Below, one piece after another: positions 54,983 through 64,000 of a stretch of DNA of 64,000 bases. The translations under genes were made by a program, and so were the position numbers. Positions within the stretch are counted from its first letter, which is position 1, and the number at the start of each line of letters is the position of its first letter. The notes beneath the pieces are model-generated. The model did no database searches. It was given only the letters and a program-made list of their open reading frames with translations, and was not told where the DNA came from. Origin of the DNA: Meconema thalassinum (lineage: Eukaryota; Arthropoda; Insecta; Orthoptera; Tettigoniidae); contig OX336388.2 of assembly GCA_946902985.2 (NCBI GenBank), forward strand, positions 1,507,304,545 to 1,507,368,544, in the 5' to 3' direction.

Positions 54983-55206
54983 AACATACAGTATAAAGAA
55001 AGAAAGAAAGAAACATACAGTATAAAGAGAGAAAGAAAGAAAGAAAGAAAGAAACATACAGTATAAAGAAAGAAAGAAAGAAAGAAAGAAACATACAGTA
55101 TAAAGAAAGAAAGAAAGAAAGAAAGAAACATACAGTATAAAGAGAGAAAGAAAGAAAGAAAGAAAGAAACATACAGTATAAAGAGAGAAAGAAAGAAAGA
55201 AAGAAT
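54218..55206. repeat. GAAA microsatellite array with about 25 CATACAGTATAAAG blocks
   Basis: Runs of (GAAA)n, with n varying from about 2 to 9, alternate with the block CATACAGTATAAAG, which I count about 25 times (two with single changes). The 4-bp unit and the block contain no - strand stop in any phase, so three long - strand ORFs (322-374 codons) overlap here. They encode only FLS and YTVC-type low-complexity repeats and are not genes. Confidence 0.97.
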
Positions 55207-55905
55207 GAATGAAGGAACTAATTAAAGACAAGACTGCTATTACGAAGAGTACGTTGATCAACTGTACAGCTGAGGAAGATAGATTTACGTTGTCATATTG
55301 TTGCACTCTCGTGAACCATAACTGGCATTATCAACGCTGGAACCTTGCAATTCCGAATTGTTATTTCCCCTCTGCTGTCATGGAGTGTTGCTTAATGCAT
55401 TCTGCCATACTCGGGTCGTACGCAATGTTACATAACATATAATTTTATTAGGCCACATAGATGATGTATTCCATTTTCAGATCACATCACTATGGGGTGT
55501 TAATATCGACAGCAACATAAATGTTCTTCATATTTAAAGGTAATATTTTGCTTTTGATATTGAAAAATTATACCTCGTATCTTCTCTTTCCAGGTCACGA
55601 TCTCCACCGGATCCTAAACCAGAGGTATGTACAGGTGATTGATTTATACATGTATCAAACACTGTTGAAATATTAGGTCATAGTTCATTACGCAATCCTA
55701 AGTAGGATCACATTTGTTACGCAGAGCGAAGCCATTCAACAATTCATCTCTTCGTCAAAGTGGTGAAATAATAGATTCAGAAACACCAGTATTTCCTCCA
55801 TTTGGCATACACTGCCGAGTGTTGAGGATAAGATACAAACGAAACAATATTTTTAATTGGGATCACAATCAGGACTGTATGGGGCGAACGGCAATAAAGC
55901 AAATT
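55207..55905. other. No recognisable feature
   Basis: Mixed-composition sequence with no ORF over about 100 codons matching any family and no visible repeat. Confidence 0.35.
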
Positions 55906-55910
55906 CACTG

Positions 55911-56100
55911 TCATGACTTCGGTGGCGTAGTTGGTAGCATGCTGAACTGCTGTGCCCAAGATAGCTGGTTCAATCCCGGCCGAAGTCGTCGGATTTTTGA
56001 AGAGCGTTAAAAATCTTTCAGTATGCCTTCCTTCGGAGGGAAAGTAAAGCCGGCAGTCCCATGTCATAGATTTACGGCATGTAAAAGATCCTTCCACAGA
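55911..56100 (+). repeat. tRNA-derived SINE (family S1), complete head
   Basis: The head GACTTCGGTGGCGTAGTTGG contains an A box, and the B box is GGTTCAATCCC. The acceptor-like GACTTCGG...CCGAAGTC ends could pair as in a tRNA. The body matches 18780-18965. Confidence 0.85.
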
Positions 56101-56134
56101 CTAAACTTTTTGAAGCTAAATTGTTAGGTTAGAT

Positions 56135-56336
56135 TTCGTCGGAACACTCTATCAAAGTTCCAACGTTCGCCACTAGGTATCATTGATATCTGGTAGCGAA
56201 AGTTGGAACTACTTGAAATTGAACGGAACTTGTAGCTCACACTAAGGGTGTCCGCTGGAGCAGCTACAGACTCAGACGAGCCGAACATGTCCTCGGACAC
56301 TCCCGGCCCTAAAAGCCATACGATAAATAAATAGAC
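56135..56336 (+). repeat. Palindromic short repeat copy 2 plus SINE S5 tail
   Basis: 56135-56223 matches 26135-26240. Directly after it, 56227-56336 matches the last 110 bp of the S5 SINE at 53531-53636. This arrangement suggests one composite SINE with a hairpin module in front of the S5 tail. Confidence 0.7.
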
Positions 56337-56339
56337 TGT

Positions 56340-56740
56340 CATGTCCTTTTAACCAGCCTACATAACTCTTGCTGTGTGGATTGATGCATTGCCCCGTTAG
56401 AAGAGGCCTTCGCCGGCAGAAAACACTGTTGACGTGATTGGCTGATACGCGAAAACATTGAGCAGTTTGGTAATGTTGTGGTTACTTATCCGCATTGACA
56501 TATACTGTGTGCACAGTAAATGAAGCTGCCTGTCAACACTAATATCAAAACCATGTTTATTAACTATTCTTGTTGACAAGGACATGCTTTGACATGCAAT
56601 GATGTCTTCTTCACCATTATCGATAGATTAAAACTTAAACTAACAAAATATTTGAAATAATATTTTATCAATCTTTACTTTACTATCTTAAACTTAGAAT
56701 TAAACCATAGAAATGAAATCGATATCCTTACAAAGGTTGT
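56340..56740. other. No recognisable feature
   Basis: Unassigned AT-rich sequence upstream of a - strand LINE 3' end. Confidence 0.3.
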
Positions 56741-56744
56741 TGTT

Positions 56745-57560
56745 GTTTGAGTCTACAGTCTTTTGACTGGTTTGATGCAGCCCTCCATACCTCCCTGTCC
56801 TGAGCTAATCGTTTCATATCTACATAGCTACCACACCCTCGACCCTTCCTTCCATATCTAAGCTTGCTATTCCTGGGTGTCTTAGTATGTGTCCTACCAA
56901 CCTATCTCTTCTCTTCATTAGCAGTCGCCAGAAAAATCTCTCCTCTCCCACTCGTCTTAATACCTCTTCGTTTGTAACCCTATCTACCCATCTGATCTTC
57001 AGCATTCTCCTGTAACACCACATTTCAAACGCTTCAATTCTCCTCTTTTCTGCTGCACCATAGTCCAAGTTTCACTTCCATAGAGTGCGACGCTCCAGAC
57101 AAAGGTTTTTAAAAATGTCTTCCTAATACCTAAGTCTATATTCGATGTCAACAGATTCCTTTTCTGTAGAAATGCATTCCTTGCCTGAGCCAACCTACTT
57201 TTTATATCCTCTTTGCTTCGTCCATCACAGGTTATTTTGCTTCCTAAGTTACAGGAGTCTCCTACTTCCTTTAGTTATTCCCCTGCCAATTTGATGTCCA
57301 TAGAGGTTTCTGATTTATTGCGGCTGCATTCCAATATTTTTGTTTTACATTTTTAATAATTTTCATCATGAATTCTTTCCTCAAGACGGAGTCCATACCA
57401 TTCAAAAACTCATTCAAATCCTCAGGCGTGACGATGTCATCAGCAAATCTCAGAGATGAAATTATTTCTCATTTAATTTTCACTCCCACTTTAAATTTTT
57501 CTCTAATTTCCTTCATTGCTTGTTCAATGTAAAGATTGAAAAGTATGGGTGATAAGGTTA
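56745..57560 (-). pseudogene. LINE reverse transcriptase, 5'-truncated, - strand
   Basis: Read on the - strand the remnants are an RT active-site box SSLRFADDIV, then LGIRKTFLKTFVWSVALYGS and ETWTM, then RIEAFEMWCYRRMLKIRWVD followed by RVTNEEVLRRVGEER and LVGHILRH. This is the usual order of the C-terminal half of a LINE ORF2. The 3' end contains GACTGGTTTGATGCAGCCC on the + strand side. Stops and frame changes are frequent. It is truncated at its 5' end at about 57560, as expected for target-primed copies. Confidence 0.85.
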
Positions 57561-57609
57561 ATTAATAAAATATTTTGAAATGGATAATCATACTAATATA
57601 TAACAATAT

Positions 57610-59745
57610 GTTCAGTAAAGAACATATAGCCTACTTTCTCCTAAATGCTTGGGTATTGTTATAACTCTTTGTCCTTTACAAGGAGTATAATTGAATGTTG
57701 GTTGTAGTAGCTTGTTGAAATACAACGTGCTATAGGGATATTAAACATGATTATGAGGTGCCCTTTGCTAGTGCTACCTCTGTAAAAAATATCATTCAAT
57801 TCGGTTTCACCGTGTTTGAATTGATTTGGGGAATGGATTTGCACACATACATGGCCGCTATTTGCAAACTATTGGGCTGATGACCTTGTAGTCAGTCATA
57901 AGATGCTTTCCACAAAAAGGCATGTTGTTGCAAAATCTGGTAGAGATCAAATGATTAGGATGGTCGTAATTTGATTAAAGATTTTAACATTTGGGTGGCC
58001 GTCATTCCGTTTCCGTCAAGATGGCGGCGATATAAAACATGACACTGACGTGCCCTTTGCTAGTGCTACCTCTGTACCAAATTTCGTTCTATTCGGTTTC
58101 ACCGTGTTTGAAAAGATAGGGGGAATCGATTTGCACACATACTTGGCCACCATCTACAAACTATAGGGCTGATGATCTTGCAGTTTGGTCAGAATATGCT
58201 TCCCACATAAAGGTATGTTGTTGCAAAATTTGGTAGAGACTAGATTATTAGGTTGGTCGTAATTAGATTTAAGCTTTTAACATTTGGGTGGCCGCGATTA
58301 CGTTTTCGTCAAGATGATGGCGATATAAAACATGACACTGAGGTGCCCTTTGCTAGTGCTACCTCTGTACCAATTTTCGTTCCATTCGGTTTCACCATGT
58401 TCATATTAATAGGGGGAATCGATTTTCACACAAAGATGGCCGCCATCCGCAAACTATTAGGCTAATGGCCAATTAGTTTGGTCAAAGAATGCTCCCTCCA
58501 TAAAGGTATGTTGTTGCAAAATTTGGTAAAGATCGGATGATTATGTTAGTCGTAATTTGATTTAAGCTTTGAACATTTGTGTGGCCGCCATTACGTTTCC
58601 GTCAAGATGGCGGCGATTAAAAACATGACACTGAGGTGCCCTCTACTAGTGCTACCACTGTGCCAAATTTCGTTCCATTCGGCTTTACCGTGTTCGAATT
58701 AATAGGGGAATCGATTTTGACACAAAGATGGCCGCCATCCGCAAACTATTAGGCTGATGACCTACTAGTTTGGTCAAAGATGCTCCCCACATAAAGGTAT
58801 ATTGTTGCAAAATTTGGTAGAGATCGGATGATTAGGTAAATCGTAATTTGATTTAAGCTTTGAACATGTGTGTGGCCGCCATTACGTTTCCATCAAGATG
58901 GCGGCGATATAAAATATGACACTGAGGTGCCCTTTGCTAGTGCTACCTCAGTACCAAATTTCGTTCCATTCGGCTTCACCGTGTTCGAATTGATAGGGGG
59001 AATCGGTTTTCACACAAAGATGGCCACCTTCCGCAAACTATTATGCTGATGACCTACTAGTTTGGTCAGAGGATGCTCCCCACATAAAGGTATGTTGTTG
59101 CAAAGTTTGGTAGAGATCGGATGATTAAATTAATCGTAATTTGACTTAAGCTTTGAACATTTGTGTGGCCACCATAACGTTTCCGTCAAGATGGCGGCGA
59201 TATAATACATGGCACTGAGGTGCCCCTTGCTAGTGCTACCACTGTACCAAATTTCGTTCCATTCGGTTTCACCGTGTTCGAATTAATAGGGGGAATCGAT
59301 TTTGCTACAAAGATGGCTGCCATCCGCAAACTATTAGGCTAGTGACCTATTAATTTGGTCAAAGGATGCTTCCTCCATAATGGTATGTTATTGCAAAATT
59401 TGGTAGAGATCGGATGATTAGGTTAGTCGTAATTTGATTTAAGTTAAGCTTTGATGATTTGGGTGGTCGCCATAACGTTTCCGTCAAGATGGCGGCGATA
59501 TGAAACATGACACTGAGGTGTCCTTTGCAAGTGCTACCTTTGTACCAAATTTCGTTCAATTCGGGCTCACCGTGTTCGAATTGATAGGGGGGGGGGGGGG
59601 ACAGACATTCAGAGTACTCACACTCACACACACACAGACTCACACACAGACACACACACACAGACAGATTGACACACAATGTTTCGCCCTGTGTTGATCT
59701 CATAAGTCTACTTTCATTGTTTTGCAAAAATCGAAAGTAGGCTAA
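57610..59745 (+). mobile_element. HINE-like element B: six about 292-bp units, each a dimer of about 146 bp
   Basis: The 5' end is GTTCAGTAAAGAACATATAG, the B version of the A1 start. The segment ATGTTGTTGCAAAA begins at 57922, 58215, 58508, 58799 (variant), 59092 and 59385, steps of 293, 293, 291, 293 and 293. Within each unit GGCCGCCAT-like motifs alternate at about 144-148 bp, and CAAGATGGCGGC occurs in several units. A 14-G run (59587-59600) and CA/GACA repeats follow, then GATCTCATAAGTCTACTTTC and the pairing arm GAAAGTAGGCT before CTAA. No coding potential. Confidence 0.8.
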
Positions 59746-59750
59746 AAACA

Positions 59751-61310
59751 AGTAGTTCCGTGAAGAACTATACAGCCTATTTTCATATAACCTGCTCATG
59801 TTAATTGTCTCTATCAACCTACAAAATTTCAGTTTAATTGCTGTAACAGATTCGTAGATATTGAGAACCGTCTAAGTATTTCATATGGTCGCCAGGATGG
59901 ATTTTTATTTTTGTACTATTACATTAAGATTATTGTGTACGTGTGGTATTAAAACTTCAATCGAATGATTAGAACACAAGAAGTAACAAGAAGTTCCGTG
60001 AAGAACTATACAGCCTACTTTTCATGCCAATGATTATTCTACAGAATATGAACCTATCTAGAATAATGACGAAATTAAGTTGCTAATATCGAAATTTCCA
60101 ATTAGTTCGAAATACTGTATACCTGGCATAATGTATCCTAATAGAGCACTACAGTTGGCAGCCCTGATGACTGAATATATTCTTAGTTCCGTCTCTTACG
60201 GTACTAAATACAAAATTTGGTTGAAGTCCACTGGATAGCGTGGACGTTACATGCAGTTAAACATTGGATCTAACAGCGCGCGTAAAATCATGTTGGCAAC
60301 AATGTCATGCATGTATTGGTCAGAAATAATCTGAAATAATATGATCTATTGTTGTGCCAATTTTGAATGAAATCCATTAGTTAGTATAGAAGTTACATGC
60401 ATTTTAAAATTGGACCTATCAGCAGGCTTAGAATCATGTTGGCAGCACTGACGTATATTAGTTACTCCAAATTCGTCTAGAATGCCAGGTACTATACGTG
60501 TGCAAAGTTTAGAGCTATTGGCTTGCATACTTTCTGATATATTGATATTAGGGTAACAAAAATAGGGACAGCACATATTAACAGTTGGCAGCCCAGGTTG
60601 CTCCTTAGAATACGCATAGTTATATCTGTTATGGTACACATAGCACATACGAAATTTGGTTGAAATCCAAATGATAGTATGGAAGTTACATGTATTTAAA
60701 GTTGGACCTGTCAGCAGGCTTTGAATCATGTTGGTAGCACTGACGTATATAAGTTACTCCAAATTAATATAGAATGTCAGGTACTATACGTGTGCATAGT
60801 TTAAAGCTGTCGGCTTGCATACTTTCTGATATATTGGTATTTGGATAAAATAAATTAGGAGCATTTATTAACAGTTGGCAGCCCTGGTAGGTCTTAAGAA
60901 TACCCTCAGTCATATCTGGTTATGTACACATACAACATACGAAATTTGGTTGAATTCCGCTGGATAGTGTAGAAGTTATATGCATTTAAAAATTGGACCT
61001 ATCAGGAGGCTTATAATCATTTTGGCAACACTGCCATATTTGGCCTCCTGGAAATTAAACTGAAATATTATGATCTGTACGTGTGCCAATTTTGAAATAG
61101 CTCCCATTCATACTTTCCAAGATAGCCAACATGGAGCTCAAATTTCAATTGCGATTTTTTAGCAGTTGGTAGCACTGACATCATTTTCAAATATGGCCGT
61201 GAGATATTCAGGTATAGATCTTTACTCCTACCAAATTTTGTTTCGATTGCTGCAGCCGTTTAGGAGTTGATAGGGGGGGACACACACACAGCCAGACAGA
61301 CAGACAGAAG

Positions 61311-61346
<36 letters not shown>

Positions 61347-62674
61347 CACATTTGCCCGATCTCATAAGTCTACTTTTTCCTCATTTTTGCAAAATGTGAA
61401 AAGTAGGCTAAAAACTAGATTTTAAAAGTACGCACACCAATCTTGTGATTATGCAAACAATTGAAATTAATTACCTGCCAGTGGATCAACATTTGTATAA
61501 TCATTTAACGTGCAACGTTTCACGGCACTCGGAGAGTTAATTCGCGAGAAGCGTCCATTTAAATATTTATACTTCGTGTCGCCGCCATGTTGGATTTGTG
61601 CTCACCAGGTTACTGAAAGTCCTATAGGTGAACATATGTTCATAGTCTCTATGAACATAAAAAAATCAGTTTGGTTGCTGTAAAATATTCATAGATATTG
61701 AGAACCGTCTAAATATTTCGGAAGCTCGCCATTTAGGATTGTTATATGTATAGGCCATAGAGTTATGTACCATTCGAGGACAATTATTGCCTAGCTTCAT
61801 TATTCAAACTTTCACTTCGATCGCATGATTACGACACAAGAATAAAAACTTAATTTTAAAATTTCGCACAGGCGCCATCTTGAGGTTATGTAAACAATTG
61901 AATTAAATTAGATGGCAGTGCATTACAATTTGCAAAATCATTTACTGTACCACATTTCACTGCGCTCAGAGAGTTGAATTACGAGAAAAGTCTATTAAAA
62001 TATTTCAAATTCGCTTGGTCGCCATGTTCGTTTTGTACTTTACAGGTTTATGAAATATACATAGGTAAACTTGTATTAGTACCTTTTATCACCGTACAAA
62101 ATTGCATGATGATATCTGTAATAGTTTCGGAGATATAGAATGTAAGTGAAATATTTCGCACAGCCGCCATTTTGAGGTTATGTAAACAATTGAACTAAAT
62201 GAGACTCCAGTGCATTACAATGTGTATAAACATTTGCTGTACCAAGCTTCATTACGTTTGGATTGTTAAATCGCGAGAAATGTATATTTCAAAGTCTCAA
62301 TTTCGCTTGACCGCCATGTTGGTTTTGTTGTCACCAGGTTTTTGAAAGTCTCATAAGTAAACTTCTAGTAGTGCCCTTTATCACCGTACACAATTTCAGG
62401 GCGATAGCGGTTATAGTTTCGGTGATATTGAATGCTAGTGAAATATTTCGCACAGCCGCCATGTTAGATTGGTGGGACGTAACAAAATTTGAGGGGCACG
62501 GTCGAGGTCGCCGGGAATAGTGCTATGAACTTACCGAGTTTCATTGAAATCGCTCCAGCCGTTTAGATTTTATTAGGGGGATACACACACACACCTCACA
62601 CACACACACACGCACACAAACACGGACAAAAGGTGATCTCATAAGCCTATTTTTTCAAAATTGAAAATAGGCTA
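59751..62674 (+). mobile_element. HINE-like element A2, split by element C
   Basis: Two parts, 59751-59990 and 61416-62674, match A1 in order, and the break falls at the same internal point (ACACAAGAAGTAACAAG then AGATTTTAAAAG), so C inserted into A2. In the 3' part GCCAT motifs start at 61580, 61724, 61870, 62017, 62162, 62309 and 62454 (steps 144-147). The element ends with CA repeats and the AGCCTATTTT/AAAATAGGCT stem, then CTAA. Confidence 0.8.
59991..61415 (+). mobile_element. HINE-like element C, nested in A2
   Basis: Starts AAGTTCCGTGAAGAACTATA then CAGCCTACTTTTCAT. The core motif GTTGGCAGC or a variant occurs at 60438, 60584, 60730, 60874, 61020 and 61165, steps of 146, 146, 144, 146 and 145. 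It then has a 7-G run, CAGA/GACA repeats, GATCTCATAAGTCTACTTTT and a pairing arm AAAAGTAGGCT before CTAA. The unit sequence is unlike A and B, yet the period and the ends are the same. Confidence 0.78.
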
Positions 62675-63032
62675 ATAAAAATGAGATGGTGTGTGTCTAT
62701 GTGTCTATGTATTACTCAATCACACAAGAACCACTGGTCCGATTTGCATGACATTTTGCATAGATGTAGCAGATTTACCTGGTTTATATATAGGCTACTT
62801 TTGATTTCGATACTTTGCACTATTTAAAGATGGCGACGATTTAAGTGACGTCACTACACCCATTGGTTTCGAAGTTTCATACTTCCATTTCAAATAAAAA
62901 GACAACGCTAAGAAATAGGAAACTTTTGATGGCATATACAAGGTTTAAAATTTAATTTTCTATCCGAAATGTCCTTATCACCTTTCGTGTATCTCCAACG
63001 GTTTGCGAGTAAAACCCACGTTTGTGCTATAA
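62675..63032. other. Unassigned repeat-like sequence before Helitron end
   Basis: Contains GGTCCGATTTGCATGACATT and a single AAGATGGCGACG. It looks like another old repeat, but no second copy is in the window. Confidence 0.3.
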
Positions 63033-63540
63033 CTAGCAACTCGCCCGGGCTACACCCGGGAACAGTTATGATTGCAAGGTGATAGGCTACTCTTAACCGA
63101 GGTCTTATAAGATTTCCTTGTATACGCCATTATCGTTTTCCCTCCAGCGGTGAACACGAAAAGGTTTCGGTCTGATATAACACGCGATAGAGTCACGTAA
63201 AGCTGTCAATGAGAAAACAATTCTCCACTGAGATCAACTCCAGTCACGCTAAGTGGCTGACCCTGTGGTTTGTTTATAGTCATGCCAAAGCAGACTGTCA
63301 CTGGGAATTGTAGTCTACTCATTTGAAATGATAAGGCAAATCTGAAGGAATCATAGGGATTCTGGGTACTAAGACCGTTTCTCCTGTACCACAGCTAGTT
63401 AAAATAATTTCTTCAATGAAACAATTTTTCAAAGTTTTCACTACTTATCGCGTCCCATTGCATAACTTTGGTGGGTGAAAATTACGTAGCAATATAATAG
63501 ACACTCCCACTCTTAAAATAAGCTTGGGTGGTGGCAAATA
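63033..63540 (-). mobile_element. Helitron fragment, - strand, with 3' terminus
   Basis: On the - strand a CCCGGG...CCCGGG hairpin (63044-63060) is followed by CGAGTTG and CTAG (63033-63036), then T, a standard Helitron 3' end inserted before T. Helicase sequence lies directly upstream in the same orientation. The 5' part has been replaced by LINE sequence from about 63541. Confidence 0.85.
63095..63425 (-). pseudogene. Helitron Pif1-like helicase C-terminal remnant
   Basis: The - strand shows PRIPMIPSDLPYHF, RLQFPVTVCFGMTINKPQGQ, PLSVTGVDLSGELFSH, a TGA, then QLYVTLSRVISDRNLFVF. INKPQGQ and the LYVTLSRV box are signature ends of Helitron helicases. The stop, a frame change near 63320 and the missing upstream motifs show that it is dead. 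It is a different lineage from the copy at 14369-14830. Confidence 0.88.
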
Positions 63541-63549
63541 GGTTATATT

Positions 63550-63999
63550 TTGGTGAACATACGGTTCAAGAATAGTATTCCGACAGTTAAAACCTACCCA
63601 GGAGCAGACGTCTCATCGGACCATAATCCTCTGGTTGGAAAGTTGAATGTCAGGTTATGTTCGATGCAGAAATTACCTGTCAAAGCCAAGATTGACGTGA
63701 CTGTGATAAAGCAGGATGCTATTCGAGAGTCTGTCCAACAAGAACTGATTTCAGGACTCGGTAAAATAGAGGACTATGCTGCCGTTAATGTTCATTGGGA
63801 TCAGGTAAAGACGGTGCTTACTTCAGTGGGACATAAATATCTGAAGGTTGATAAAAAGAAGCGACACAAAACCTGGATGACAACGGGCATTCTTGAGAAA
63901 ATGGATAAAAGACGAGAAAGCAAAGGAAAAGATCAAAAGAGATACGATGCTCTACAGAGGTTGATTCGAATTGAGATTCGAAAAGCCAAGGAGAAATGA
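63550..63999 (+). CDS. LINE ORF2 fragment: end of endonuclease and linker to RT, cut by window edge
   Basis: The frame reads TVKTYPGADVSSDHNPLVGK, where the SDH box closes a LINE apurinic-like endonuclease domain, then a charged segment with TWMTTGILEKMDKRRESK typical of the EN-RT linker of this LINE type. Its left edge is a junction with the Helitron, so the start is not natural. It is open to the end of the window and may continue into RT beyond. Confidence 0.8.
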   Translation: MVNIRFKNSIPTVKTYPGADVSSDHNPLVGKLNVRLCSMQKLPVKAKIDVTVIKQDAIRESVQQELISGLGKIEDYAAVNVHWDQVKTVLTSVGHKYLKVDKKKRHKTWMTTGILEKMDKRRESKGKDQKRYDALQRLIRIEIRKAKEK

Positions 64000-64000
64000 T

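Noticed and set aside
54218..55206. CRISPR-like look of regularly spaced identical blocks
   Set aside because: The intervening sequence is GAAA repeats of varying length, not unique spacers, and the DNA is eukaryotic.
54135..55306. Three - strand ORFs of 322-374 codons
   Set aside because: They are translations of a GAAA-type microsatellite in all three phases and contain only FLS/FFLS and YTVC repeats.
55911..55985. Possible tRNA gene
   Set aside because: It is the head of the S1 SINE, which recurs at 18780 with the same body.
57610..59745. Satellite DNA array
   Set aside because: The array has fixed 5' and 3' element ends like its neighbours and only about six 292-bp units, so it is a transposable element core and not a centromeric-type satellite.

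Overview
The window looks like repeat-rich nuclear DNA from an arthropod with a large genome, most likely an insect. The evidence is the density of nested mobile elements: Ty3/Gypsy LTR retrotransposons with insect-type Gag-Pol, R1/jockey-like and other LINEs, mariner, Harbinger, Mutator-like and Helitron remnants, and several tRNA-derived SINE families. I recognise no host protein-coding gene and no stand-alone tRNA or rRNA gene. An orthopteran-like genome would fit, but that is a guess from repeat style. Every sizeable ORF belongs to a mobile element or lies inside a simple repeat.

Layout. 1-13714 is a giant Ty3/Gypsy element on the + strand (left LTR cut by the window edge, right LTR 9793-13714, about 3.9 kb). 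Its order is gag, protease, RT, RNase H, integrase, with two in-frame stops and two frameshifts. A 275-bp SINE-like insertion sits in the left LTR. 13930-15516 is a decayed Helitron with OTU and helicase remnants and a clear 3' hairpin plus CTAG. 16.9-19.3 kb holds repeat fragments and a SINE. About 19.3-25.9 kb is a second, related Gypsy element on the - strand, internally deleted and split by a 0.9-kb foldback element. 25.9-40.3 kb is a mosaic: SINEs, an R1-like LINE tail, a CT-rich repeat family, another LINE tail, a Mutator-like element with 129-bp terminal inverted repeats, a small MITE, a deleted mariner, and a second mariner containing a Harbinger-like element with TAA target duplications. 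40288-48558 is a complete-ended third Gypsy element on the - strand (1.35-kb LTRs, GCAG target duplication). It has a -1 frameshift signal at the gag/pol junction and has lost the integrase core.

49.5-51.1 kb and 57.6-62.7 kb hold the most unusual structure: four non-autonomous elements, one nested inside another. Each has a similar 5' end, a core of tandem units close to 146 bp, a G-run plus CA-rich microsatellite, and a 3' hairpin ending in CTAA. In two of the three sequence types the unit carries a GCCGCCATNTTG-like motif, so the motif recurs at nucleosome-core spacing. The architecture resembles Helentron-associated INE (DINE-1/Pearl-type) elements. Between them lie SINEs, a second foldback element, a 1-kb GAAA-rich tandem array and a LINE tail. 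The window ends with a Helitron helicase remnant on the - strand and the start of a LINE ORF2 running off the edge.

How the parts relate. The three Gypsy elements share Gag-Pol traits: coiled-coil Gag N-terminus, no zinc knuckle, an RG/N-rich Gag tail, and an ALIRAL-type RT motif. They look like one clade, possibly Osvaldo/Ulysses-like. Elements 1 and 3 have LTR pairs that differ by well under 1% by hand count, so they inserted recently, yet all three are defective in coding capacity.
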